Assembly (NCBI GenBank): GCA_017549025.1 | Contig: JAFYWB010000046.1 | Coordinates: 1-64,000, forward strand | Length of the DNA: 64,000 nucleotides | Direction: 5' to 3' | Origin: Treponema sp. | GTDB taxonomy: Bacteria > Spirochaetota > Spirochaetia > Treponematales > Treponemataceae | Shown: in pieces, positions 18,843-26,356 of the stretch | Position numbering within the stretch: the stretch's first letter is position 1 | Layout: every line of letters starts with the position of its first letter | The notes under the pieces: generated by a model | What the model was told of the DNA's origin: nothing | Database searches by the model: none | What the model saw: only the letters and a program-made list of their open reading frames with translations | Program-made: the position numbers and the translations under genes

Positions 18843-18869
18843 TTGACATACGTATAATACACGTATAAA
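18843..18869 (+). promoter_or_regulatory. Promoter and inverted-repeat operator of hicB
   Basis: TTGACA (18843-18848) and TATAAA (18864-18869) flank an inverted repeat ATACGT-7 nt-ACGTAT (18848-18866). A perfect TATAAT also lies inside it. The layout suits autorepression by the ribbon-helix-helix HicB protein. The 15-nt spacer is short, so the exact hexamers are uncertain. Confidence 0.45.
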
Positions 18870-18907
18870 GTAAAAGCGGCAGGGCTTTTGTAAAACAAGG
18901 AGGAAAC

Positions 18908-19300
18908 ATGAAGTATTTATATCCAGCGATTTTTGAAAATGCGGAGGAAGGTGGGTATATTGTTAATTTTCCAGACATTCCCAATTGCTTTACCTGTGGA
19001 GACACTATGATAGAGGCTATAGAAATGGCTCAGGACGTGCTTGCCATGATGTTGGCAGATTATGAGGATTGCGGAAAAGAAGTGCCAATCCCCTCTGATA
19101 CAAAAAAAATAGAAACAAAAGGCATTGTCAATCTTGTTTTTACAGATACAGAAACCTGGAGAAGAACAATAGACAATAAGGCGGTAAAGAAAACGCTGAC
19201 ACTCCCATCCTGGTTAAATAAAAAAGCAGAAAAATTGGGTATTAATTTCAGTCAAACGCTGCAAGAAGCACTTTGCAACAAAATGGGGATTACACTGTAA
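18908..19300 (+). CDS. hicB: Orphan HicB-family antitoxin
   Basis: 130 residues. The N-terminal half is a HicB partial RNase-H fold (YPAIFENAEEGGYIVNFPDI, then 'CGDTMIEAIEMAQDVLAMML'). The C-terminus (LTLPSWLNKKAEKLGINFSQ) is a ribbon-helix-helix/Arc-type DNA-binding segment. HicB normally neutralises the HicA ribonuclease, encoded next to it. No HicA-like reading frame with the conserved His was found within about 200 bp on either side, so this appears to be an orphan or solitary regulator. An excellent AAGGAGGAAAC site precedes the ATG. It lies between two copies of the island palindrome. Confidence 0.85.
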   Translation: MKYLYPAIFENAEEGGYIVNFPDIPNCFTCGDTMIEAIEMAQDVLAMMLADYEDCGKEVPIPSDTKKIETKGIVNLVFTDTETWRRTIDNKAVKKTLTLPSWLNKKAEKLGINFSQTLQEALCNKMGITL

Positions 19301-19320
19301 ACGAGAGCAATGGACTGATA

Positions 19321-19367
19321 AAAAGCCTAAAGTAGCAGTCGTTTCCGAACCACTACTTTAGGCTTTT
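19321..19367. terminator. Conserved-loop palindrome, copy 3
   Basis: Arms AAAAGCCTAAAGTAG (19321-19335) and CTACTTTAGGCTTTT (19353-19367) lie between converging hicB and the yafQ-like gene. Compared with copy 1 the stem bases change on both sides (compensatory), while the loop CAGTCGTTTCCGAACCA is kept. Confidence 0.85.
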
Positions 19368-19371
19368 GTCG

Positions 19372-19644
19372 TTAGAATAAATCTGAATGAGTTCCAGCTC
19401 TATATAAAATAAGTTCCAATCTATTTTCTACAATCTTGTAGACGAGGAGAAAATCTGGCCTCACATGGCACTCTCGGTATCCTGAATATTTTCCAGAAAG
19501 TGCGTGGTCCTTCTTTTCATGTGGAAGCGGTATTCGCTGACAAAGCATATCAATGACTCGAAATAATTCTTCCACATCTTCCTTCCGCTTTACAGCTAAC
19601 TTATAATCTTTTTTAAACTGATTTGTATAAACAATCTCAAGTAT
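19372..19644 (-). CDS. yafQ: YafQ/RelE-family toxin with ATA start codon
   Basis: 90 residues if translation starts at ATA (19642-19644), giving (M)LEIVYTNQFKKDYKLAVKR and so on. All residues expected of an active YafQ-type mRNA endonuclease are present: His in DHALSG, His and Asp in ECHVRPDF, and a C-terminal His in AGTHSDLF. No ATG, GTG or TTG exists in frame between the upstream TAG and codon 24 (GTG at 19575), which would remove the first beta strand. A strong TTGAGGAAA ribosome site lies 9 nt before the ATA. The codon overlaps the antitoxin's last codons. Either ATA is used at low efficiency or the toxin is silenced by one base change. Confidence 0.75.
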   Translation of the reverse strand: MLEIVYTNQFKKDYKLAVKRKEDVEELFRVIDMLCQRIPLPHEKKDHALSGKYSGYRECHVRPDFLLVYKIVENRLELILYRAGTHSDLF

Positions 19645-19903
19645 CTAGAGATTTCCTCAAGTCTGCAACAGATGAAAATGGGCCGTTTAGCTCCTTGCCA
19701 GCTTCTGCCAACTCAATAACTCGTTGTGTTTCAGAATTAGGAACATCAGCTCGAATTTCAAAAGGAATACGATGTTCCCGAACAACAGCCTTTGCAAATA
19801 GATTTATAGCCGTTGAAACTGGCATTCCAAAGGCTTCACACATGGCAGAAAATTCTTCTTTTAAACCTGCATCCATCCGTACACTAAAAGCAATTTGAGA
19901 CAT
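19637..19903 (-). CDS. dinJ: DinJ/RelB-family antitoxin
   Basis: 88 residues. The ribbon-helix-helix start MSQIAFSVRMDAGLKEEFSA and 'FGMPVSTAINLFAKAVVREH' are hallmark DinJ sequence, followed by IPFEI and a C-terminal toxin-binding tail. It precedes and overlaps the yafQ-like toxin, the usual order for this type II pair, and should repress the operon alone or with toxin. AAGAGGTGG lies upstream of the ATG, and TATAAA-containing DNA with a repeated AGTATA lies upstream of that. The pair sits on the opposite strand to its neighbours and ends at the copy 3 palindrome. Confidence 0.92.
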   Translation of the reverse strand: MSQIAFSVRMDAGLKEEFSAMCEAFGMPVSTAINLFAKAVVREHRIPFEIRADVPNSETQRVIELAEAGKELNGPFSSVADLRKSLDT

Positions 19904-19980
19904 AAAACCACCTCTTATATACTCATTTTATACTAATTTGGTTCAAAATACAACTCAAGCAACTTTCACACATCCACAGA

Positions 19981-20018
19981 GACAGCAGTCTTTTCCAATA
20001 CCACTACTCAGGCTTTTT
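19981..20018 (+). repeat. Half palindrome, copy 4, decayed
   Basis: The loop (CAGTCTTTTCCAATACCA) and right arm (CTACTCAGGCTTTTTT) match the other three copies, but the left arm is replaced by unrelated sequence. It no longer marks the end of any gene: the dinJ operon points away and the next intact block has been deleted. Confidence 0.7.
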
Positions 20019-20082
20019 TATGAATTAGTACGTTTCAACCGTACAAGTTGCATTATTTTCAATATTAATCCATTATAACAGT

Positions 20083-20608
20083 ATGATTATCAGAAAAACA
20101 TGGCTAAAAAAAATAAGACCCTTTTATGAAAATGAGTTGATTAAGGTACTCCAAAGAATCACTTTATAATTACCTTACTTTTATCACAAACTCTTGTATT
20201 GTGAATAAAATTTCTCGATACGACATTCAAGGCAAGAGGATTTTATCCACTCTTGAAAAATATTATCTGACAGACGTGGGGCTGGCAAGAATCCATTCCA
20301 CAAAAATTCATCTTGGGGCTAGTTTGGAAAATATCATTTACAATGAATTAATAAGCCGAGGTTATGAGGTACATATTGGTATTTTACGAAATGCGGAAAT
20401 TGACTTTATTGCCCAACGAGGGAACCAAAAGGAGTATTTTCAAGTTTGTTATATGCTTGCCAGTGAAGAAACGATAAAACGTGAATTTGGAGCTTTTAAT
20501 TCAGTAAAAGACAACTATCCAAAATATGTTTTATCCTTAGACAAGTTTGATTTTTCCCAAGACGGAATCATTCACAAGAATATTATTGATTGGCTTTTAG
20601 AAACATAA
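20083..20608 (+). pseudogene. AAA-ATPase/DUF4143 gene with large internal deletion
   Basis: Two pieces of one gene remain. At 20083-20169 a 28-residue frame (MIIRKTWLKKIRPFYENELI, then KVLQ) matches the N-terminus of the AAA_14/DUF4143 ATPase family, ending just before where the Walker A loop should be. From about 20171 in another frame the family's C-terminal part follows (ISRYDIQGKRIL, KYYLTDVGLAR, LENIIYNELISRGYEVHIG, EIDFIAQRG). About 200-250 residues including all ATPase motifs are missing. A GTG at 20201 could start a 135-residue fragment, but it would lack the ATPase. Such genes are common, often multicopy, and of unsettled function. Confidence 0.8.
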
Positions 20609-20819
20609 AATGGGATTCCCATCCATCTCACACATCAGGATGGTCCGAGATAAATTTTTCTGTGGAAATGCAGTGAATTCCCACAGGAAATTCCCCAAGA
20701 ATTCAGTGGCTTTTGAAGGAATTTCCACTGGAAATTGGGGGAAAATCCAGTGGAAAATTTTAAGATGAAATGGATTATCAGAAAGGAAAACCCTCCTCAC
20801 TCCAATTTTATCTATAACA
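20609..20819. other. Non-coding spacer with short inverted repeats
   Basis: No credible gene. The stretch contains several GGAAATT/AATTTCC words, including the perfect palindrome AATTTCC-ACT-GGAAATT at 20720-20736 and two CAGTGGAAA copies. It lies between converging genes and may be a decayed element or transcript ends; no T-tract terminator is evident. Confidence 0.4.
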
Positions 20820-21281
20820 TTACTGCTGAAACAAATCTATCGACAAACGGCAATTTTCTTTGTCCCAAAGCTCCACAATATATTCACCCTGCTTGATGGA
20901 AGAAGCTGGAACTTCAAAAGAAAATACTCCACTTGGCGTGGTGACTTTCACCTGACAAATACTCTGAAGTAAGGAAGAATCTCTATCATTAGTAACTTCT
21001 GTTATAGCCTTTTCTGTATCACTTGCAGATTCTTGGATTAAATCTTCCTCGGGGGAAGGCACTACAACGGAAGATACAGCAGGAGCCACTACAGGCTGAT
21101 CAACTGAAGATACAGTAACAGGTACGGCAACAGCTGTACCACAGCCACCACAAAACTTAGTATTTGGCTTCAGTACCTTACCACAAGATGTACACAGCAT
21201 AACTGGTTCCACCTTTGTCCCACAACTTGTACAGAACTTAAGTCCATCTGCCAAGCTAATTCCACAAGTAGTACAATTCAT
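20820..21281 (-). CDS. Double zinc-ribbon protein of the island cluster
   Basis: 153 residues. Two zinc ribbons open the protein: CTTCGISLADGLKFCTSCG and CTSCGKVLKPNTKFCGGCG, each with two CxxC knuckles. A low-complexity Val/Ser/Pro linker (55-100) leads to a C-terminal beta-rich piece (VKVTTPSGVFSFEVPASSIK). No membrane segment is present, unlike several neighbours, so it is probably cytoplasmic. It is the last gene of a leftward run of seven. The ATG follows AGGAGG. The zinc ribbons probably serve protein-protein or nucleic-acid contacts; function unknown. Confidence 0.75.
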   Translation of the reverse strand: MNCTTCGISLADGLKFCTSCGTKVEPVMLCTSCGKVLKPNTKFCGGCGTAVAVPVTVSSVDQPVVAPAVSSVVVPSPEEDLIQESASDTEKAITEVTNDRDSSLLQSICQVKVTTPSGVFSFEVPASSIKQGEYIVELWDKENCRLSIDLFQQ

Positions 21282-21353
21282 TTATAAAACCTCCTAAAAA
21301 ATGCATTGAGTTATACCCATCAAATTAAGATACAGCCTCAACAACAAAACTAA

Positions 21354-21782
21354 TTATTCTGCAAAAAAATAGAACAAATAATGCAACCATCCTGCAGACT
21401 GAGAATAATGCGAGAATACTATCCATCCGTCAGCGTAGGAATAGCTATATCCTCTCACAACAAAATGGAGAAAGGTATCCTGATTTCTGACATAGCAGTT
21501 TCCATTAATATGAGCAACAACATCATTGAGAAGAGCTACATCCTCCTCATCTACACTGTCTTCATCTATCTGAAAGAACCTAGTAATCTCAAGTCCAGAA
21601 TTTGCCTCAAATTCTGAGATGAATTCGTCAAAACCACCAGAAGCTACAACTGCTTGTGCCTCCCGGATGAACTCATACCGAGATAAAGATCCTATGTAGT
21701 ACCACTCGCTTGTACCATCATAGGCACACAGGGGAAATAATGCTAGCACCATCATTCCAAACACAAGTAACAATCTTTTCAT
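21354..21782 (-). CDS. Secreted protein without zinc ribbon inside the cluster
   Basis: 142 residues with a clear signal peptide (MKRLLLVFGMMVLALFPLCA). The mature part is acidic in the middle and rich in Tyr/Ser/Phe at the end (GYSYSYADGWIVFSHYSQS). No known domain recognised. It is the only member of the leftward run that lacks the N-terminal zinc ribbon and carries a signal peptide, so it may be the exported partner of the membrane-bound zinc-ribbon proteins. AAGGAGGT precedes the start and the gap to the upstream gene is only 22 bp. Confidence 0.65.
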   Translation of the reverse strand: MKRLLLVFGMMVLALFPLCAYDGTSEWYYIGSLSRYEFIREAQAVVASGGFDEFISEFEANSGLEITRFFQIDEDSVDEEDVALLNDVVAHINGNCYVRNQDTFLHFVVRGYSYSYADGWIVFSHYSQSAGWLHYLFYFFAE

Positions 21783-21804
21783 TATACCTCCTTATAAATC
21801 ATCA

Positions 21805-22512
21805 TTACATAAGATTAAACAATACCTTAATAATGAGATACAATATGGGTTCTTCATTGATAAGGTATACCTCCACAGTCCAAATTAAATACATTACATA
21901 TATAATTATTGCTATAACGAATAAAACCCAAAAGCCCACTATAAAGCCAGGAACAGAACGATTCACTCCTCCTTTATTGGATAAGTAGGAAATCTGATTG
22001 TTAGAGTTTCTAGGGAAAAGCTTGATAGCCTCCTGTTCCTCTTTTAAGAACCTGCCATATATTAACCTGTCCACTAGCCCTGCAAGGACTATATGAGCTA
22101 CAAAAACCATCACCAAGGTAATACCAAGTTGTCGAGACAGGATTCCTAGCCACAAAGCTAAAGCAAATCCTACCGTAAATAGGAAGGCTGTACCATAGTT
22201 CTTACGGTAGGCAAGATATACACCTATACCAGTCCAGAAAGCAGCGTTGTTCCACAAGAACACCCCACCTCCAGCCATAAAGTGACGGAATGCTGCCTGT
22301 AAATGGGCAAAGGAAGAAGAAAAAGTGTCTACCATACCACCACCGCTGATATATGAGTAAATCAACTGCTCCCTGCAAAACGTAGTTTGACTACTTCCAG
22401 AAACAGAATCTGTCAGTGGAGCGGGAGAAATAAATCCTTCTATCTCCCACCCACACTGGGGACAAAACCTGTTCTGGGCCTGTACGACATGACCACAGGC
22501 CCCACAGAACAT
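21805..22512 (-). CDS. Zinc-ribbon membrane protein, DUF2628-like
   Basis: 235 residues. The N-terminal ribbon MFCGACGHVVQAQNRFCPQC is followed by a linker, a conserved soluble stretch and three to four hydrophobic helices (WTGIGVYLAYRKNYGTAFLF, LGITLVMVFVAHIVLAGLVD, and a C-terminal FIVGFWVLFVIAIIIYVMY). The 'W..aaF......YRKNY...' layout resembles small membrane proteins of the DUF2628 type, in which a ribbon faces the cytoplasm. Its close paralogue lies 9 bp upstream (22522-23202), sharing the AYRKN and YL-N-GGV motifs. The start is supported by AGGAGGT. Function unknown. Confidence 0.72.
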   Translation of the reverse strand: MFCGACGHVVQAQNRFCPQCGWEIEGFISPAPLTDSVSGSSQTTFCREQLIYSYISGGGMVDTFSSSFAHLQAAFRHFMAGGGVFLWNNAAFWTGIGVYLAYRKNYGTAFLFTVGFALALWLGILSRQLGITLVMVFVAHIVLAGLVDRLIYGRFLKEEQEAIKLFPRNSNNQISYLSNKGGVNRSVPGFIVGFWVLFVIAIIIYVMYLIWTVEVYLINEEPILYLIIKVLFNLM

Positions 22513-22521
22513 AACAACCTC

Positions 22522-23202
22522 CTAGTAGTAGTAGTACCCCATCATTGATGTTCCTACAATGGCGGCCACACCTATAACGGCAAGGAGAGTCATTATAACT
22601 AAGAAAACAACCACACCCTTGCTAACTCCACCAGCATTCGCCATAAATTGTTCCTGTTGAACTAGATTATTCGGGAAGGATTGCTGGGCAGCAGCTAATT
22701 TTTCACGATAACGCCGATAACATAAATAGTCAGAAAACATTCCGAATACTAATGCATAAAGTAAAAACACAAAGAACTGAAATGCCTGACCTCCAACCAA
22801 GGTAAAAATTACATACACAATATAACCAACAAAGGCAATAAGGAAATTTTTGCGGTAAGCTACCGTATACACACTCAAGAAAAAAGCAGCCCAGTGCCAG
22901 TTGACTTTGCTCCCAGCAGAAGTAAATTTACGGAAAGCACCCAGATAATGCTGGCAAGCCTTTGAGTACCGGTTCATACCTCCAACCTTACCAGTAATAT
23001 AAGCCACCTGCAATGTTTCCTCGTCAACAGAAGTAGCTGTATTTGTCCCTGATGCAGCTGACGGAGACTGCTGGGTGAAATTCGTACTTCCACTAGAACC
23101 TCCAGCTGTAGTTGCATTGGTTGATGCTGTTACTGCTGCCCCACAATTCCCACAGAAGGCAGCTCCATCTGCAACCTGTGATCCACATTTTCCACAAAAC
23201 AT
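22522..23202 (-). CDS. Zinc-ribbon membrane protein, paralogue of the next gene
   Basis: 226 residues from the ATG at 23202, chosen because MFCGKCG is the shared cluster start and TAGGAGGAAT precedes it; an upstream in-frame start at 23232 would add 10 residues. The ribbon (CGKCGSQVADGAAFCGNCG) is followed by a Ser/Thr/Ala linker, then helices WAAFFLSVYTVAYRKNFLIA, YIVYVIFTLVGGQAFQFFVF and a C-terminal VVVFLVIMTLLAVIGVAAIV. The end YYYY is unusual. It shares organisation and the 'ANAGGVSKG'/'SNKGGVNRS' region with the downstream gene, showing an old tandem duplication. Topology suggests a cytoplasmic ribbon on a membrane anchor. Confidence 0.72.
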   Translation of the reverse strand: MFCGKCGSQVADGAAFCGNCGAAVTASTNATTAGGSSGSTNFTQQSPSAASGTNTATSVDEETLQVAYITGKVGGMNRYSKACQHYLGAFRKFTSAGSKVNWHWAAFFLSVYTVAYRKNFLIAFVGYIVYVIFTLVGGQAFQFFVFLLYALVFGMFSDYLCYRRYREKLAAAQQSFPNNLVQQEQFMANAGGVSKGVVVFLVIMTLLAVIGVAAIVGTSMMGYYYY

Positions 23203-23284
23203 TTGTATTCCTCCTAAAATTATTTCATGCAACTTGCATGGTTTTACCTAATAAACAAGACTCCCTATTCAAAAGAGAATCTAA

Positions 23285-24283
23285 CTACCAAACCTTCCTG
23301 TTACGCAAGGCTCTTTTTAACTTTATGAGCTTGTCGAATCCAGCACCAAGAACATCGACCAGTATTCGGTGTTTAATGGTCTGGCCAATATTCAACGCAC
23401 CGCTCTTTTTATAACACGTTATCCGACGTTTATAGCGCAAACCCCCGGACGGACAAATATAGGTCCACTCATAAATGGCAACACCTAATAGATCCTCTGT
23501 TAAATTTCCGTTTCCATCATAATATTTTATCCGTGCCGTGTTACGATCTGATTCACATTCCAGTTGTGGAGTCAAGCCTTCCGTAGAATAATCCTTGAAT
23601 GAAAGTATAGGGGGGGTGATCGAGAATTTTTTTTGGGTGCATCCCTTATGTACAGACTCGTATTCACTGTAATCCTTTTCCTGTGCATGTCTAAGAGCAC
23701 GGGAATAATCTCTGAGTCCCACCTCTGTTTGTACCAGATGACCCTTTTTATCATAGGCTTTTTCCTGTACCAAATTTCCCTTGTGGTCATACTTGTACTC
23801 GGAGAAACCAATTCCACATATACTCTTATTCTCTGTTGCCTCATAACGTCTTTCTAACACTACATTGCCAGCACTGTCATATTGCCACTCAAGAACTGCT
23901 GTCCCACCATAGTTTTGTGGAAATCTTCTTTTGTTAAAATACCTAGCCTGCACCAGATTTCCACTACCATCATATCCCCACTCATAGATGGCAATTCCGA
24001 TAGAATCCTCCATTAAGCGACCGTCACCCCCATAGAACGATTCCCGAGTCTTCTTACCAGCACTGTCATATTCCCACTTTACAATGGCAATTCCTTTACT
24101 ATCACTGGCCGATCCCAAGCGACCGTCCCAAAGGTCATAATACAAAATTTGTGTCACGTTTCCTGCACGGTCAACCTCCACACGCTTCTGTAGGCTCCCC
24201 ATGGGAGCCTGTATAGAGGAACCACAATAAGTACAAAATGACTTTCCCTCCAATGCCTGCTGCAAACACATCTCGCAAAACAT
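23285..24283 (-). CDS. Zinc-ribbon protein with degenerate YD repeats
   Basis: 332 residues. It opens MFCEMCLQQALEGKSFCTYC, a ribbon whose first knuckle is CxxC. From residue 30 to about 250 it carries degenerate repeats around 'EYDSAGKKTRESFYGGDGRL', 'WGYDGSGNLVQARYF' and 'YKYDHKGNLVQEKAYDKKGH', clearly related to those of the upstream gene but far more diverged. No signal peptide or membrane helix is evident, so the repeats would be cytoplasmic, which is odd for YD-like sequences. The leader (AGGAGGAAAAG then ATG) is identical to that of the two genes upstream, implying copying of 5' ends. Confidence 0.7.
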   Translation of the reverse strand: MFCEMCLQQALEGKSFCTYCGSSIQAPMGSLQKRVEVDRAGNVTQILYYDLWDGRLGSASDSKGIAIVKWEYDSAGKKTRESFYGGDGRLMEDSIGIAIYEWGYDGSGNLVQARYFNKRRFPQNYGGTAVLEWQYDSAGNVVLERRYEATENKSICGIGFSEYKYDHKGNLVQEKAYDKKGHLVQTEVGLRDYSRALRHAQEKDYSEYESVHKGCTQKKFSITPPILSFKDYSTEGLTPQLECESDRNTARIKYYDGNGNLTEDLLGVAIYEWTYICPSGGLRYKRRITCYKKSGALNIGQTIKHRILVDVLGAGFDKLIKLKRALRNRKVW

Positions 24284-24334
24284 CTTTTCCTCCTAAAATC
24301 TCTCCCTTAACAACAGTGACAAAGCTCCTTAGTC

Positions 24335-25591
24335 TCAAAAAATATACAAAATTTTATAGTCAGCATCATAACAACGTGTAACAACCACGTTACCAGCACT
24401 GTCATATTCTCTCTCATAAATAGCAACTCCTAAGTTATCTCCTTTTAGGCGGCCGTCAGCCCCGTAGTTCGCCTTTCTGGTTCTGTTGCCAGCACTATCA
24501 TATTCATACTCATAGATAGCAAAACCATCGCTGTCTTCTTTCAAGTGGCCGTCAGCCCCGTAGGTCGCCCATCGGGTTCTGTTACCAGCACTGTCATATT
24601 CACTCTCAATAATAGCAAAACCATTACTGTCTTCTTTCAAGCGGCCGTCAGCCCCGTAGGTCGCCTTTCTGGTTTTATTGCCAGCACTATCATGTTCCCA
24701 CTCAAAAATAGCAAAACCATCACTGTTTTCTTTCAAGCGGCCGTCAGCCCCGTAGCCCGCCTCTCGGGTCATGTTGCCAGCACTGTCATATTCTCCCTCA
24801 TAGATAGCAAAACCATCACTGTCTTCTTTCAAGCGGCCATCAGCCCCGTAGGTCGCCCTTCTGGTTACATTGCCAGCACTATCATGTTCCCACTCAAAAA
24901 TAGCAAAACCATCACTGTCTTCTTTCAAGCGGCCATCAGCCCCGTAGGTCGCTACTCGGGTTCTGTTACCAGCACTGTCATATTCATACTCATAAATAGC
25001 AAAACCAACACTGTCTTCTTTCAAGCGGCCATCAGCTTCATAACACTCCACTCGGGTCAGGTTACAGTTACTATCATATTTCCGCTTAATAGCATGAACA
25101 CCCTCTTTACGACATAATTCAGTATTCTCTCCGTAATCTCCTATGATATTTCCTTCACTGCCAATCTCCCAGTTGATTTTCTCACTCCCCTGTTGCCAGT
25201 GGATACGGCTAAGTTTAAACAGCTTGTACTCTGCCTCGTAGGTACCTACAGACTTTACTTTTTGTGCCAGTACAGGGATATTCTCATGTACTCCTCCCCA
25301 AGTTAGCTCATTGTAGTATTCCGTCCTGTTACCGTACATCAGGACAACAATACCTGCCACCACTAGCAGTACAACTGCCACTATCCAACCTACCGGGCTC
25401 TTCCTTGCTACAGCTGAACGAGCCCCTAGTGTGGTGCTTGTATCTTGGCTCACCGTTGTGCTTCCACTCACTGGCAGTACTGGTGTAGCAGGGCTTTCCT
25501 GGGTGGACTGTACTAGCTCCTGTCTCGCTCCACAGTGCACACAGAACATATCCCTTGACTCCAGTTCCTTTCCGCAATTATTGCAAAACAT
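24335..25591 (-). CDS. Zinc-ribbon protein with membrane anchor and 32-residue YD repeats
   Basis: 418 residues: zinc ribbon (CNNCGKELESRDMFCVHCG), Pro/Ser/Thr linker, one transmembrane helix at about 67-86 (VGWIVAVVLLVVAGIVVLMY), a short domain, then seven full and one partial 32-residue repeats (171-418) of the form EYDSAGNRTRxATYGADGRL followed by KEDSDGFAIYEW. With the ribbon inside, the single helix would place the repeats outside the membrane. Repeat units are nearly identical in DNA, so copy number may vary. It shares its first 50 residues and its leader DNA with the gene at 25692, while the rest differs completely. Confidence 0.75.
   Translation of the reverse strand: MFCNNCGKELESRDMFCVHCGARQELVQSTQESPATPVLPVSGSTTVSQDTSTTLGARSAVARKSPVGWIVAVVLLVVAGIVVLMYGNRTEYYNELTWGGVHENIPVLAQKVKSVGTYEAEYKLFKLSRIHWQQGSEKINWEIGSEGNIIGDYGENTELCRKEGVHAIKRKYDSNCNLTRVECYEADGRLKEDSVGFAIYEYEYDSAGNRTRVATYGADGRLKEDSDGFAIFEWEHDSAGNVTRRATYGADGRLKEDSDGFAIYEGEYDSAGNMTREAGYGADGRLKENSDGFAIFEWEHDSAGNKTRKATYGADGRLKEDSNGFAIIESEYDSAGNRTRWATYGADGHLKEDSDGFAIYEYEYDSAGNRTRKANYGADGRLKGDNLGVAIYEREYDSAGNVVVTRCYDADYKILYIF
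24410..25081 (-). repeat. 96-bp tandem repeat array
   Basis: Seven in-frame 96-bp units, highly similar (each reads YGADGRLK or a close variant), inside the zinc-ribbon membrane gene. Likely to expand or contract by slippage or recombination. Confidence 0.85.
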
Positions 25592-25691
25592 CTTTTCCTC
25601 CTAAAATTACATGAATAATAAACAGGTTCCTAATACAATCCTTAGGATTATAGAATAAACTTTTGATTCTTGCCCCTATGGCAACCTTTCA

Positions 25692-26306
25692 CTACAACTC
25701 TTCCCTGGACATCGCGGCCAAAAACGGGAAGAATACTAGTAGTATAAAGGTATTTAATGGACCCATGATATTGGGAATAAAATCAGCATGAATTACAAGA
25801 ATAGAAATAGGATAAAAAAAATCCGTCAGCTGACATATAGAAGTAACCCGGGAAAAAATACGAGGCGAAAGCAAAGGACGAAACGGAAATGATAAAATTA
25901 AAGCACCCAAAAGAATGACCATAATAAACAAATTTCCACCAACATCAATGGCAGCTGTCAATAACATACTCAGACCCACCATCGGAGAAGGTTCACTTGG
26001 CAGATCTTCAAGCCCCCCAACAAAGTTCACAAGGGGTTGAAAAACACCCAAAAGCCATAGTATGAAAATTCCCATCACAATCAAATTACGAATTCCTTTA
26101 TTATGCTTCCAGTTGTCTGCCCATGTAGGAGCAGTCACCACCATAGAAGTACTAAATCCCTCTCCAGCCGTTGAGTTTCCTCTTACTGGTGGGACTAGTG
26201 TAACAGGCCTTTCCTGTGTGGGCTGTACTGGTTCTAGCCTAGCCCCGCAGTGTACACAGAACACATCTCCAGTCTCTAGCTCTTTTCCGCAATTTGTACA
26301 AAACAT
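25692..26306 (-). CDS. Zinc-ribbon polytopic membrane protein, first gene of the cluster
   Basis: 204 residues: ribbon CTNCGKELETGDVFCVHCG, a Pro/Thr linker, then about four hydrophobic helices (GIRNLIVMGIFILWLLGVF, a stretch near 115-140 with LFIMVILLGALILSF, a segment near 165 with FFYPISILVIHADF, and a C-terminal TFILLVFFPFLAAM). The N-terminal third is a paralogue of the gene at 24335, and the rest is unrelated, so the cluster mixes one ribbon module with different outputs. AGGAGGAAAAG precedes the ATG. It is the promoter-proximal gene, 51 bp from the repeat at 26357 that contains a leftward TATAAT. Confidence 0.72.
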   Translation of the reverse strand: MFCTNCGKELETGDVFCVHCGARLEPVQPTQERPVTLVPPVRGNSTAGEGFSTSMVVTAPTWADNWKHNKGIRNLIVMGIFILWLLGVFQPLVNFVGGLEDLPSEPSPMVGLSMLLTAAIDVGGNLFIMVILLGALILSFPFRPLLSPRIFSRVTSICQLTDFFYPISILVIHADFIPNIMGPLNTFILLVFFPFLAAMSREEL

Positions 26307-26356
26307 CTTTTCCTCCTAAAATATATCTCTTGGGCCGTGCCTAAAATTTAATTGCC

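Noticed and set aside
18700-18907. A HicA toxin upstream of hicB
   Set aside because: No frame with the small HicA fold or its conserved His could be found in the 200 bp before hicB.
17711-20018. Classical integron attC sites
   Set aside because: The palindromes are suggestive, but no GTTRRRY/RYYYAAC core pairs and no integrase gene were seen in the window. Kept only as a hypothesis under findings.
24545-25117. 190-codon frame opposite the 96-bp repeats
   Set aside because: A mirror of the tandem array in the zinc-ribbon gene, without start signals or family features.
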